Positions 37,870-46,910 of a DNA stretch of 64,000 bases are shown here, piece by piece (position 1 is the first letter of the stretch; the number at the start of each line of letters is the position of its first letter). Source of the DNA: Blastocatellia bacterium AA13. GTDB lineage: Bacteria; Acidobacteriota; Blastocatellia; UBA7656. The notes beneath the pieces were generated by a model. It had not been told where the DNA came from and searched no databases. It saw only the letters and a list, made by a program, of their open reading frames with translations. The translations under genes and the position numbers were made by a program. The stretch is from contig QHVH01000004.1 in NCBI GenBank assembly GCA_003222245.1, positions 1-64,000 on the forward strand, read 5' to 3'.

Positions 37870-38628
37870 TTACAAGAGATCGGTCAGTTTTCTTCGGCAG
37901 GTTCGACTGAGGGAAAGGCGGGTGCCGTCGTCCAGGACGACGCGGTATTCACCATGGAACCAGGGCTCGAGTTCTTTTACTCGATCCAGGTTCACGATTG
38001 CCGACCGGTGAACCCGTATAAACTTCTTTGGATCAAGCTGGCTTTCAAGAGTACCGATCGCCTCACGATGCAGAAACGATTCCTTTGTCGAATGAAGGCG
38101 GACGTACTTGCCCTCGGCTTCGATCCAATCGATATCGGAGGTCTTGATAAACAAGACGCGCGTGTTTGACTTGATCAGAATACGCTCCAGGTAGGAAGTC
38201 GTTGCCTTGATTTCTTCCAACAAGGCCACGGTTCTTCTGCCGACCTCGCCGGGGTCATCTTTTTTTAGACGCGCCTTTGCCGCTTGCGCGGCGGCCTCGA
38301 ATCGATTTCGGTCGAAAGGCTTGAGCAGATAATCGAGCGCGTGAACTTCGAAGGCCCGGATCGCATATTGATCATGTGCGGTCACAAAAACTACGACGGG
38401 AATTTTATCGCCAAGCTGTTTCAAGACCGCGAAGCCGTCGGCATCGGGCATCTGGATATCGAGGAATATGAGATCGGGCCGTTCGCGAATGATGGACATG
38501 ACGGCCTCGGCGGCGCTTCCACATTCGCCGATGACGTAGAATTCAACGTCGCCTTTTAGAAGATTCCGAATCTTTCGACGGGCGAGCGGCTCATCGTCGA
38601 CGATGAGCGTTCTTATCGGTGTTGCCAT
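37870..38628 (-). CDS. LytTR-family response regulator
   Basis: A 252-residue regulator. The receiver domain (~1-120) has acidic residues in IVDDEPLARRK, phosphoacceptor Asp in LIFLDIQMPDADG and Lys in YLLKPF. The C-terminal LytTR DNA-binding domain (~150-250) shows IDWIEAEGKYVRLHS, REAIGTLESQL and FIRVHRSAIVNLD. The start at 38628 lies inside the end of the kinase gene upstream (38-base overlap), so both proteins are translationally coupled. LytTR regulators often control envelope, adhesion or virulence genes; targets here are unknown, though the adjacent permease is a candidate. Confidence 0.94.
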   Translation of the reverse strand: MATPIRTLIVDDEPLARRKIRNLLKGDVEFYVIGECGSAAEAVMSIIRERPDLIFLDIQMPDADGFAVLKQLGDKIPVVVFVTAHDQYAIRAFEVHALDYLLKPFDRNRFEAAAQAAKARLKKDDPGEVGRRTVALLEEIKATTSYLERILIKSNTRVLFIKTSDIDWIEAEGKYVRLHSTKESFLHREAIGTLESQLDPKKFIRVHRSAIVNLDRVKELEPWFHGEYRVVLDDGTRLSLSRTCRRKLTDLL

Positions 38629-39757
38629 CTTCCAGGACCGATCTCTCAAACGGTATCTCGAGAGTGACCAGCGATCCTCCGCCGGGCGCGCCGCTGAGCT
38701 CGAATCTGTAGGAATCGCCGTAGTGTTGCGCCAGACGGGCGCGCGTGTTGGAAAACCCCACGCCTTCTTTTAACGGCCTGCCGAAGCTCTCGGATGCGCC
38801 TACTCCGTCGTCGGCAATCTTCAATCTGAGAATATCGCCGGTTCTATCCGCGTGTATGTCGATGTGGCCCGGCTCCGGGCGCGATCCGATGCCGTGGCGA
38901 ATGGCGTTCTCGACAATCGGCTGAAGGATCAGGTTCGGCACGCTTGCGCCGAGCGATTCCGGTTCCACATCCATCGTTACCGACAGCCGATCGTTGAACC
39001 TGATCAGCTCGATGTCGAGGTATCGCTTCAAAAACTCCAGCTCCCTTTCGAGGGAGATTCGCTCTTCGCCCGAATTCTCGAGGGTCAGCCGAAGAAAATC
39101 GCCTAATCTCGCGATCATTACGTCGGCCGCTTCCACGTCTTCGGCTATCAAGGCGGATATCGAGTTCAGCGTATTAAACAGAAAGTGCGGCTGAAGCTGC
39201 ATTTTCAAGGCGCGCAACTGCGCTTCGGCGGTCTGCAAGCGCGCATTCGCAAGCTCGGCCGCGATTCGAGTCGTCTTTAACTCTTCTTCGCGATATCGGT
39301 CATAATAATCCACCGCCAGAGCTATCAACAGAATAGTGGCGTAGGTGAGGAATCCCGTAGGCAGGTTGAAAAAGAAAAGAAAATTGAAGAGATCCGAAAT
39401 TGTCGGCAACGGCTGGTAGGCCGCTACGTGCAACAGCCATCCGACCAGCAGGTACAGGCCTCGATGTACGAAGGTGATAAACAAGCCCAGAAGCATATGA
39501 GCCTGGACCGTGCTGCCCCAGTGGTCCCCGTTGACTCTCACGCGCCTGGTGAGCGAAAAGACCGCGGGCGAGAGCGCCGCCCAGATAATCCAGTAGGGCA
39601 GCTCCCACTTGATCATCTCGTTCAGGCTCGGCTGCTTCTTGAAAATCGCTACGTAGTGGTCGGCGAAGAGGTAATAGTTCAGCGTATAGGACAGCCCGAT
39701 CACGAGCATCACAGCGGATACGAGCAGCCAGCGAATCCATCGGGCTTTTAGCTTCAC
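38591..39757 (-). CDS. LytS/YpdA-like sensor histidine kinase
   Basis: A 388-residue kinase with about four membrane helices in the first 160 residues, then a His_kinase domain with LKMQLQPHFLFNTLNSISAL (phosphorylated His in QPHFLFN) and an ATPase domain (LILQPIVENAIRHG, DDGVGA, GVGFSNTRARL). This is the LytS-type architecture without HisKA. Partner is the overlapping LytTR regulator downstream. The N-terminal membrane part lacks a recognised ligand-binding domain. Confidence 0.93.
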   Translation of the reverse strand: MKLKARWIRWLLVSAVMLVIGLSYTLNYYLFADHYVAIFKKQPSLNEMIKWELPYWIIWAALSPAVFSLTRRVRVNGDHWGSTVQAHMLLGLFITFVHRGLYLLVGWLLHVAAYQPLPTISDLFNFLFFFNLPTGFLTYATILLIALAVDYYDRYREEELKTTRIAAELANARLQTAEAQLRALKMQLQPHFLFNTLNSISALIAEDVEAADVMIARLGDFLRLTLENSGEERISLERELEFLKRYLDIELIRFNDRLSVTMDVEPESLGASVPNLILQPIVENAIRHGIGSRPEPGHIDIHADRTGDILRLKIADDGVGASESFGRPLKEGVGFSNTRARLAQHYGDSYRFELSGAPGGGSLVTLEIPFERSVLEDGNTDKNAHRRR

Positions 39758-39798
39758 GGTTCCACCTCGACAGCGTGTATGATACTACTCAATTCTAT

Positions 39799-39827
39799 TT
39801 GCAAACCAATCCATCGGAATGTATAAA
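39799..39827 (+). promoter_or_regulatory. Predicted sigma70-type promoter of the CO-dehydrogenase-like operon
   Basis: TTGCAA (39799-39804) and TATAAA (39822-39827) with a 17-base spacer, 60 bases before the first gene of the operon. Good spacing and -10; the -35 has two mismatches to TTGACA. Confidence 0.5.
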
Positions 39828-39886
39828 AAGCAGGCTTGCACTGAGCAGCGTTCAATCCGTTTCACAAAACATACGAGGTAGCTTAG

Positions 39887-40354
39887 ATGAAGAAGGCTAT
39901 TAGCGTAACTGTCAATGGCGTCGTTCATCATCAGGATGTCGAGCCCCGTCTCTTATTGGTACATCTTCTTCGGGATGTGCTGAACTTAACCGGAACCCAC
40001 ATAGGCTGCGAGACCTCAATCTGCGGCGCCTGCACCGTTATAATTGATGGACAGGCGGTAAAGTCGTGCACGATTCTGGCCGTTCAGGCCGACGGAGCGT
40101 CGGTTACGACGATCGAAGGACTCGGCACGGAGGCCAATCTGCACCCGGTCCAGGAGGGGTTCTGGGAACACCACGGACTCCAATGCGGATACTGCACGCC
40201 CGGCATGATTATGGCGGGAGCTCAGCTCCTTGACCGCATCTCCAGTCCGACCGCGGATCAGATACGACACGGGCTCGAAGGAAATCTCTGCCGCTGCACC
40301 GGCTATCAAAACATTGTAGAAGCCATCCAATACGCGGCCAGTAAAGCGAAGTGA
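39887..40354 (+). CDS. CoxS-type [2Fe-2S] subunit of an aerobic molybdenum hydroxylase
   Basis: A 155-residue protein, the normal length. The plant-type [2Fe-2S] cluster uses Cys41, Cys46, Cys49 and Cys61 ([11 protein letters not shown] ... KSC), and the second cluster uses Cys100, Cys103, Cys135 and Cys137 (QCGYCTPGM ... NLCRCTGY). It passes electrons from the Mo site to FAD in xanthine-oxidase-family enzymes. First gene of a run with the large, medium and CoxG-type genes, order S-L-M-G. Confidence 0.94.
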   Translation: MKKAISVTVNGVVHHQDVEPRLLLVHLLRDVLNLTGTHIGCETSICGACTVIIDGQAVKSCTILAVQADGASVTTIEGLGTEANLHPVQEGFWEHHGLQCGYCTPGMIMAGAQLLDRISSPTADQIRHGLEGNLCRCTGYQNIVEAIQYAASKAK

Positions 40355-40459
40355 TCTCAGTCCCGATTATAGAATCTTCGATTTGAACACCGAGCGATCG
40401 ATCTCATTTGAGAGAAGCCGGCATTCGCGATTCGCAATGCATTATTGAGCGAGGAAACT

Positions 40460-42769
40460 ATGGCAGAAAAATATGTTGGCCAGAGAGTAAAACGGACCGA
40501 GGACCCGCGGTTGATACAGGGGCTGGGGCATTACGTCGACGACATCAAGCTTGCCGATATGCTGCACGTCGCCTTCCTCCGCTCCATGTACGCGCACGCT
40601 CGCATCACGAGCATCGATACGAGCGAAGCGCTGCACGCGCCCGGAGTCGTTGCCGTTTACACCGGCCAGGACGTTTCGTCGAAGATCGGTCAGGTTCCAT
40701 GCGGAGCGGCGCTTCCGGATCTCAAGGTTCCAGATCATCGAGTGCTCGCAACCGATAAGGTTTATTTCGTCGGTCATCCGATCGCCGCGGTAGTCGCAAC
40801 CGATCGCTATGCGGCTCGAGACGCCATCGATCTGATCATAGTGGATTATGAGGAACTGCCCGCGGTGATCGACGTGGAAGGAGCCGCCTCGAACAGTACC
40901 GTGATTCACGAGCATTTCGGCGACAACATCGCATACAAGCTCACGGCGGGCGAGGGCGACATCGAAGCGGCGCTTGCTTCGGCCGACCACGTCGTTAAGC
41001 AGCGTCTCGTGCACCAGCGGCTGGCTCCGATCGCGATGGAGCCGCGCGGCGTCCTGGCGCGCTACCTGCCCGGAGAGAAAGAACTCACGCTCTGGTCCTC
41101 GACTCAAATCCCGCATCTGATGCGCACCCAGGTTGCGATAATGCTCGGAATTCCCGAGAACAAGCTGCGCGTAATCGCTCCTGAAGTAGGAGGAGGCTTC
41201 GGATCGAAGCTGAACGTCTACGCCGAAGAGGCGTTGCTGGGCTGGATTGCGATGCAATTGGCCAGGCCGGTGAAGTGGATCGAGACTCGCCGCGAGAACA
41301 TTCAGGCGACGATTCACGGACGAGGCCAGGTTGGATACATCGAGATTGGATGCAAGAACGACGGCACGATAACCGGGCTGCGCTACAACGTGTTCGCGGA
41401 TATGGGCGCCTATCATCAACTTCTCACTCCGGCGATTCCTACTCTGACCGGATTGATGCTGTCGGGCTGCTACAAGATCCCGGCGATTCAGATGAACACG
41501 ACCGCGGTCTTTACAAATAAGATGGCCACCGACGCATATCGCGGAGCCGGAAGGCCCGAGGCTACGCACGTCATCGAACGAGCGATGGATATGGTCGCCG
41601 CCAAACTGAAGATGGATCCCGTCGAAGTGCGCCGAAGGAACTTCCCGACGCCCGAGGAGTTTCCGTTCAAGACCGCAACCGGACTCTTTTATGACAGCGG
41701 CAACTATGTAGGCGCTCTCGACAAGGCGCTGGAGATGGCCGATTACTCGAAGCTGCGCAAGGATCAAGCCGCCGCCCGAAAGGACGGCAAGATCATCGGC
41801 GTCGGGGTCTCAACCTATGTCGAGATCTGCGCGATCGGGCCGTCTGCCGCAACTCCGGCCGGAGGTTGGGAGAGCGCAACGGTGCGAGTCGAGCCGACCG
41901 GCAAAGTCACGGTGCTTACGGGCGCATCGCCGCACGGTCAAGGCCAGGAGACGTCGTTTGCCCAAATCGCGGCCGACGCGCTCGGAGTCGACTTGAACGA
42001 CATCGCCGTAGTTCACGGCGACACCGCCATAGTTCAATACGGGATCGGCACGTTTGGGAGCCGCGCCACCGCAGTCGGCGGGACCGCTCTGGTGCTTGCT
42101 CTTGAAGAGTTGACAAAGAAGGCGACCCGCTTCGCGGCGCATTTGCTCGAGGCGGAACCGGAAAGTCTTCAATTCGAGGATGGGAAGTTTTCAACCGACG
42201 GTAAGAGCGTTTCGATTCAAGAAGTGGCGCTTGCCGCGCACCTCGCGCGCAATATTCCGGCCGATATGGACCCGGGGCTTTCCGCGACTCGCTTTTTCGA
42301 GCCGAAGAACTTCACGTTTCCATTCGGCACTCACATAGTTGTAAGTGAGATCGACCGGGACACGGGAGACGTCAAGCTGACCAAATACGTGGCGGTTGAC
42401 GACTGCGGAAAAGTCATCAATCCGATGCTCGTCGAAGGGCAGATTCACGGGGGTATTGTTCAATCGATCGGGCAGGCTCTGTACGAAGAGCTGGTTTACG
42501 ACGATCAAGGGCAGCTAGTTACCGGCACGCTTATGGACTATGCGGTGCCCAAAGCGGCAATGATCCCGTGGCTCGAACTCGATCGTACCGAGACTCCATC
42601 GCCGGTCAATCCGCTCGGCGTAAAGGGCGTCGGAGAAGCGGGAACCATAGGAGCTACGCCCGCGATTGTAAATTCGATCGTGGATGCGCTGTCACCGTTC
42701 GGCATCACGCATCTTGATATGCCGCTTCGGCCCGAGCTCTTGTGGAAGATCGTCAATAACGCGGGTTGA
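40460..42769 (+). CDS. CoxL-like molybdopterin-binding large subunit (form II type)
   Basis: A 769-residue xanthine-oxidase-family large subunit. The active-site loop reads AYRGAGR (residues 359-365), which is the form II signature; true CO dehydrogenase (form I) has AYRCSFR with the Cu-binding Cys. The segments GGGFGSKLNVYAEE and GVKGVGEAGTIGATPAIVN are family typical, the latter with the catalytic Glu. The protein therefore probably oxidises another small substrate, or CO at best weakly. The ATG at 40460 follows a GAGG site. Downstream gap to the medium subunit is 55 bases. The long frame on the opposite strand is a shadow. Confidence 0.93.
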   Translation: MAEKYVGQRVKRTEDPRLIQGLGHYVDDIKLADMLHVAFLRSMYAHARITSIDTSEALHAPGVVAVYTGQDVSSKIGQVPCGAALPDLKVPDHRVLATDKVYFVGHPIAAVVATDRYAARDAIDLIIVDYEELPAVIDVEGAASNSTVIHEHFGDNIAYKLTAGEGDIEAALASADHVVKQRLVHQRLAPIAMEPRGVLARYLPGEKELTLWSSTQIPHLMRTQVAIMLGIPENKLRVIAPEVGGGFGSKLNVYAEEALLGWIAMQLARPVKWIETRRENIQATIHGRGQVGYIEIGCKNDGTITGLRYNVFADMGAYHQLLTPAIPTLTGLMLSGCYKIPAIQMNTTAVFTNKMATDAYRGAGRPEATHVIERAMDMVAAKLKMDPVEVRRRNFPTPEEFPFKTATGLFYDSGNYVGALDKALEMADYSKLRKDQAAARKDGKIIGVGVSTYVEICAIGPSAATPAGGWESATVRVEPTGKVTVLTGASPHGQGQETSFAQIAADALGVDLNDIAVVHGDTAIVQYGIGTFGSRATAVGGTALVLALEELTKKATRFAAHLLEAEPESLQFEDGKFSTDGKSVSIQEVALAAHLARNIPADMDPGLSATRFFEPKNFTFPFGTHIVVSEIDRDTGDVKLTKYVAVDDCGKVINPMLVEGQIHGGIVQSIGQALYEELVYDDQGQLVTGTLMDYAVPKAAMIPWLELDRTETPSPVNPLGVKGVGEAGTIGATPAIVNSIVDALSPFGITHLDMPLRPELLWKIVNNAG

Positions 42770-42824
42770 TCGCGAAGCCGCGGCAAACGTGAATCGCTGT
42801 TTTCAGGTTTAGAGGAGATTGATC

Positions 42825-43682
42825 ATGATCCCAGCACAATTTGATTACATAGCTCCAACCACTCTGGACGAAGCAGTCGCGCTGCTCAGTCAGCACGCGG
42901 ACGACGCAAAGGTGCTGGCCGGGGGGCACAGCCTGATTCCGGCGATGAAGCTCAGGCTCGCGCAGCCGCAATTGCTCGTGGACATTGGACGCATCAAGGG
43001 CCTCTCTTACATCAGGGAAGAAGGCGGCCAGATAAGAATCGGGGCGATGACCACGCATTATCAGATCGAGTCGTCGGCTCGGCTCCGTGAAATATGCCCG
43101 CTTCTTCCCGAAGCCGCGGGACAGATCGGCGATGTTCAGGTTCGGAACAAGGGCACCATCGGAGGCAGCCTGGCTCATTCGGATCCGGCGGCCGACTGGC
43201 CTGCCGCGGCGCTCGCGCTCGACGCGGAGCTGCGCGCCGTCAGCTCGAAAGGCGAGCGAGGGATCAAGGCCGCGGACTTTTTCGTGGACCTTTTCACGAC
43301 GGCGCTCGAACAAGGAGAGATTCTGAGCGAGATTCGAATCCCAATTCCAAAGGCGCGAACGGGACAGGCCTATTTGAAGGCCGCGCAGCCGGCGTCAGGG
43401 TTCGCGGTAGTAGGCGTGGCCGTTTCTCTCGTTCGAGACGCCGCCGGAAAATGTGAAGCAGCAGCGGTCGGCATTACGGGCGTCGCTTCGAAAGCCTATC
43501 GCGCGGCTGCCGTCGAAAAGGCTCTCGCGGGCGCATCGCTTGATGAAAAGATGATAGCTGCCGCGGCTGCTCATGCGACGGACGGTATCGATGCGAACGG
43601 CGATCTTTATGCGTCCGCGCAATATCGAAAACATCTCGCGGCGGTGTATGCGCGACGTGCTATTACAGCCGCCTCTCGATGA
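42825..43682 (+). CDS. CoxM-like FAD-binding medium subunit
   Basis: A 285-residue FAD subunit of the molybdenum hydroxylase. FAD-contact motifs AGGHSLIPAMKLR and TIGGSLAHSDPAAD are intact. The C-terminal CO_deh_flav_C region (~residues 175-280) includes AVVGVAVSLVRD. The enzyme would transfer electrons from the [2Fe-2S] subunit to quinones. ATG at 42825 preceded by GAGGAG; a TTG two codons upstream is a less likely start. Confidence 0.94.
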   Translation: MIPAQFDYIAPTTLDEAVALLSQHADDAKVLAGGHSLIPAMKLRLAQPQLLVDIGRIKGLSYIREEGGQIRIGAMTTHYQIESSARLREICPLLPEAAGQIGDVQVRNKGTIGGSLAHSDPAADWPAAALALDAELRAVSSKGERGIKAADFFVDLFTTALEQGEILSEIRIPIPKARTGQAYLKAAQPASGFAVVGVAVSLVRDAAGKCEAAAVGITGVASKAYRAAAVEKALAGASLDEKMIAAAAAHATDGIDANGDLYASAQYRKHLAAVYARRAITAASR

Positions 43683-43741
43683 TCACGGTTAGGCGGCGCA
43701 GGAGAATTATTTCCCATTTCTGATGCCTTCTATCGATTTAA

Positions 43742-44266
43742 ATGAAGATCGAGGGAACCCAAGAAATCAGCGCGGATCGCGAGCGGGTCTACAGCGCTTT
43801 GATTGATCCGGCGGTCCTGCAACGCTGCATTCCGGGCTGCGAAAAACTGGAAGCAACCGGTGAGAACACCTATTCGGCCAGGCTGCGCGCCGGGGTTGGT
43901 TCGATCAAGGGTATATTCAACGGCGCCGTAAAGCTCGAAGATATGCAGCCTCCCTCGCGCTACCGGATGATAGTCGACGGCAAAGGCCAGCCGGGTTTTC
44001 TTAAGGGCAGCGGTGAAATAGCTCTGGATGAAAAGAACGGAGCCACGTTGATTACGTTTAGCGGCGACGTTCAGGTAGGCGGAACAATCGCGGGCGTCGG
44101 TCAGCGAATGATTCAGGGCGCGGCGAAGATGATGGCTACGCAGTTCTTTACGGCGATTGAAGCCGAGGCGAAGGCGCGGCCCGATGAACCGCCTCCCACT
44201 CACGGCTTTTTTCGAACAGCCCTGAGGTGGTTCTCAGGGTTTATCCGCCGATCCGTTGCCAGGTAG
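43742..44266 (+). CDS. CoxG-family (SRPBCC fold) protein
   Basis: A 174-residue protein. Residues 1-145 match the CoxG family: MKIEGTQEISADRERVYSAL, DPAVLQRCIPGCEKLE, FSGDVQVGGTIAGVGQRM. CoxG helps recruit or mature the CO dehydrogenase at the membrane and has been linked to lipid/menaquinone delivery to the enzyme. The C-terminal ~25 residues (FFRTALRWFSGFIRRSVAR) form an amphipathic, basic helix fit for membrane binding. Last gene of the operon; a strong hairpin follows. Confidence 0.92.
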   Translation: MKIEGTQEISADRERVYSALIDPAVLQRCIPGCEKLEATGENTYSARLRAGVGSIKGIFNGAVKLEDMQPPSRYRMIVDGKGQPGFLKGSGEIALDEKNGATLITFSGDVQVGGTIAGVGQRMIQGAAKMMATQFFTAIEAEAKARPDEPPPTHGFFRTALRWFSGFIRRSVAR

Positions 44267-44290
44267 CCGTGTTATACCGCTGAAACAGCA

Positions 44291-44325
44291 ATGGCTTGCG
44301 AAGCCCATAGAGCTTTGCAAGCCAT
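44291..44325. terminator. Bidirectional terminator hairpin
   Basis: ATGGCTTGC (44291-44299) pairs perfectly with GCAAGCCAT (44317-44325), and the inner AAGC/GCTT pair lengthens the stem. CTCATTTTA follows on the plus strand. It lies between the convergent ends of the CoxG-type gene and the DUF4870 gene. Confidence 0.75.
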
Positions 44326-44345
44326 CCTCATTTTAAGACAACCGA

Positions 44346-44813
44346 TTAGGAATTCTTCTCGGCGATGTCGCCAATGATTGGCAGCTTCCACATCTGACCT
44401 TGATAAGCCTTAACGCAGGCGATGATGTGGACGATCAGCAGGGCTAATCCAATCGCGAAGAAGAAGAAAACTAGAATCAAGCTCGCGCCCAGCGCGCCGG
44501 CGCCTCCGGCCATTCGGCCTCCCACCGAGATGCCCACTCCCAGGATTCGGGCCGCGATATTGATCACCAGACCTATGAAAAAGAGCATCAGGCCTTGCAG
44601 TGAATGAAACCTTAAGAAGCGATTCTCTTTGGGCTCTGTCGCGAGCCACAAAATCGAGCTGATCAAATCTATACAGCAGAGGCAAGCGGGCAGGTAGCAG
44701 AGCATTGCCGCGACATTATTGTTCAGTCCCAGCACCTTGGTCTTTCCTGAAGGCGGGCTTGGCGGCGGTGGGTAGCCACCTCCTTGATATCCTCCTGGCG
44801 GCGGGTAACTCAT
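44346..44813 (-). CDS. DUF4870-type membrane protein with Pro/Gly-rich N-terminus
   Basis: A 155-residue protein. An N-terminal tail (SYPPPGGYQGGGYPPPPSPP) precedes three hydrophobic helices (~residues 33-55, 72-95 and 105-135), in a pattern typical of DUF4870/Tic20-like proteins (VAAMLCYLPACLCC, NRFLRFHSLQGLMLF, LLIVHIIACVKAYQG). Function not established; the proline-rich tail may bind partners. A consensus-like AGGAGG region precedes the start. Single gene. Confidence 0.85.
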   Translation of the reverse strand: MSYPPPGGYQGGGYPPPPSPPSGKTKVLGLNNNVAAMLCYLPACLCCIDLISSILWLATEPKENRFLRFHSLQGLMLFFIGLVINIAARILGVGISVGGRMAGGAGALGASLILVFFFFAIGLALLIVHIIACVKAYQGQMWKLPIIGDIAEKNS

Positions 44814-45079
44814 CGCGATTCCTCCTTGGTCAGAATTGAAATCCCCGTCCTACTGTCCGGTCATACTACTTTCGAGTATGTTCGATGTCAAACTACACCA
44901 GTAAATAGAAAGAAAGTAAATAGATGCATTCGGAGCCCGCGGCCGATTCTCGTCGCGGTCAGCGACGATTCAGCGCTCTCGCTGTGACGCTGGTCACTTG
45001 TCGCTGACGCGACAAACATGCTGGTTCCTCCTGCAACCGTGCACTGAAAGGCAGGGCCGGAGTTTGGCCGAACCAGGGC

Positions 45080-45433
45080 TCATTTCGAGGGCTCGCGTAC
45101 CTCGATTAAATCCTTCCTCACCTCTATCAACATCCCGCCCGCCCGCTCGATATAAAAGACCGTTCCTCCCTTGCGCACGGAGTAGCCTTCAGACTTTATA
45201 ACTCCGACAAACGTGTTCGAGCCCTTGTCATAGGCGAGCTTGCCGGCGTATTTGTTCTCCTGCCTGCCGCCGAACATTACTCCAAAAGGGTTTTGTCCAT
45301 ATCGAACGGCAAAGATGGTGAAGAACAGTATGGCTCCGATAAGAAGCGATCCGATGGCGCCGATCAGGACGACTTTGATCCTGCTTCTTCTATTCGATGC
45401 ATCCAATTCAGGGTTGCCGTGTGTGTCGAACAT
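45080..45433 (-). CDS. Small membrane protein of unknown function
   Basis: A 117-residue protein (start 45433; frame open to 45517 but overlapping the upstream oxidoreductase gene). One membrane helix (~residues 24-46, VVLIGAIGSLLIGAILFFTIFAV) and a short extracytoplasmic domain rich in beta-type residues (NTFVGVIKSEGYSVRKGGTVFYIERAGG). No family recognised. It follows the oxidoreductase gene by 35 bases on the same strand. Confidence 0.65.
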   Translation of the reverse strand: MFDTHGNPELDASNRRSRIKVVLIGAIGSLLIGAILFFTIFAVRYGQNPFGVMFGGRQENKYAGKLAYDKGSNTFVGVIKSEGYSVRKGGTVFYIERAGGMLIEVRKDLIEVREPSK

Positions 45434-45468
45434 ATGAAGAACTAGGACTAGAGCAAAGCAACAACCAT

Positions 45469-46404
45469 TCAACTCCGGAACGTCGGGATTATATGTTCGG
45501 CAAATTGCCTGATCCATTCGTGATTAAACGGCGCGGAGGCGAGCGGTATCAAATGAGTCACGCCGACGTCAATCAACTGTGATACGCGATCGCGAACTTC
45601 TTCGATGGAGCCGACAAGCAGCCCCTCCGCGACTTCTTCCGCGGGTCTTCCAAAGGCGCGAGCCAAAGCACCCACGATAGTATCCTTCTGTTTTTTGGAC
45701 TCGGTTATCGCGGCAAGGCCGGACCAGGAGATCTCGATCTCATTGAAGTCCCTTCCGACTGCATCACAGTGCTCGCGCAGCACGTCGATTTTGTGCTTGA
45801 AGACGGCGGGAGATCCGAATGTATTCCAGATGTCGGCGTGGCGCGCCGCGACTTTGAGAGTCATCTTCTCGCCGCCGCCGCCGATCATTATCGGAGGTCT
45901 TCGAAGCGGCTTCGGCTCGCAGTAGGCGTCTTTTATTTGATAGTAGCGCCCTTCGAAGGTGAATTGTTTTTGTGTCCAGAGGCCCTTGATGATCTGTAGT
46001 GATTCGTCCAACCGGCGAATGCGCTCGGCGGTTGTATAGAACGGAATGTCATAGGCAACGTGCTCCTGTTCGAACCAGCCTCCGCCCAAACCCAGAATGA
46101 ACCGTCCGCCGCTGACATGATCGAGCGTGGCTCCCATATTCGCGAGCACCGCTGGATTGCGATAGGTATTGCCGTTGACGAGCGTGCCGATCCGCACATG
46201 TTTGGTGCACGCGGCCAGACCGGTTAGAGACACCCAGGCTTCGAAGCAAGGTCCCGAGGGATCGCTCAGGATTGGAAAGAAATGATCGAAATTCCATGCG
46301 GTATCGAAGCCAAGCTCATCGATCAACTCCCAGACCTCGCAGAGATCTTTCCAGGTCGTGTTTTGCTGTGAAGCCTGGATACCAAATCTTATGGGTTTGC
46401 TCAC
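45469..46404 (-). CDS. LLM-class F420-dependent oxidoreductase
   Basis: A 311-residue luciferase-like TIM-barrel protein of the F420-dependent group. Family features are RFGIQASQQNTTW, TAWNFDHFFPI, RIGTLVNGNTYRNPAVLANM, DHVSGGRFILGLGGGW and RRPPIMIGGGGEKMTLKVAA. Such enzymes use F420 or FMN to reduce or oxidise organic compounds; substrate unknown. The start codon is GTG at 46404, fixed by the strong AAGGAGGTGA ribosome binding site. The next gene upstream is a PPOX-fold protein that could use the same cofactor. Confidence 0.92.
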   Translation of the reverse strand: MSKPIRFGIQASQQNTTWKDLCEVWELIDELGFDTAWNFDHFFPILSDPSGPCFEAWVSLTGLAACTKHVRIGTLVNGNTYRNPAVLANMGATLDHVSGGRFILGLGGGWFEQEHVAYDIPFYTTAERIRRLDESLQIIKGLWTQKQFTFEGRYYQIKDAYCEPKPLRRPPIMIGGGGEKMTLKVAARHADIWNTFGSPAVFKHKIDVLREHCDAVGRDFNEIEISWSGLAAITESKKQKDTIVGALARAFGRPAEEVAEGLLVGSIEEVRDRVSQLIDVGVTHLIPLASAPFNHEWIRQFAEHIIPTFRS

Positions 46405-46424
46405 TCTGTCACCTCCTTGAGTTT

Positions 46425-46868
46425 TTACCAGCCGCTATAGGACCAGCGTTTGATCCTGACAGGCGCGATCTTAATCAATAGAGAATCCTCGATCGGCATC
46501 GCTTCATATTGAGGATACTTTTGCCGCAACAATGCCATGACTCCAGAGTGCTCGAAATCCGGCATTGCGCCGGGCTCACATAGTTCCGCATTGCCTGAGA
46601 TGAGGACGTAGCGAAGCTCGCTCCAGTCGTCGGAGTAGTCATCAATCAAAAGCGACACCCGCGGATTCTCACGGATGTTGCGAAGCCGCTTCAATGATCG
46701 GATGTCCGCGTCTTTCGGCTTCTGATCTATTACAGAATACACATGCCGCTCGTGAAATATGTAGCAGATCGGCACTACAGCGGGCCGTCCCTGGCGATCA
46801 GCCGTCGCGAGTCTCGCGACCTTATGCGCGTTTATGAACGCCCGCGTGATCTCGTCGATTTCCGTCAT
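46425..46868 (-). CDS. PPOX-class (pyridoxamine 5'-phosphate oxidase-like fold) F420/flavin-type protein
   Basis: A 147-residue split-barrel flavin-binding-fold protein with ITRAFINAHKVARLATADRQ, RPAVVPICYIFHERHVYSVID, RLRNIRENPRVSLLIDDY and RYVLISGNAEL, matching the PPOX class F420-dependent family (TIGR03668-like). It probably uses F420 or FMN. Start at 46868 (MTEIDEITRAF) is chosen because the 14 codons before it are unlike the family. It lies between hisI and the LLM oxidoreductase on the same strand. Confidence 0.87.
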   Translation of the reverse strand: MTEIDEITRAFINAHKVARLATADRQGRPAVVPICYIFHERHVYSVIDQKPKDADIRSLKRLRNIRENPRVSLLIDDYSDDWSELRYVLISGNAELCEPGAMPDFEHSGVMALLRQKYPQYEAMPIEDSLLIKIAPVRIKRWSYSGW

Positions 46869-46910
46869 TGAATCGATATCCGTTAGACGGCGGAAGTACC
46901 AGCTCCGCAA

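Noticed and set aside
40442-41767. 441-codon minus-strand frame opposite the CoxL-like gene
   Set aside because: Fully inside a conserved enzyme gene and without any motif; shadow frame.
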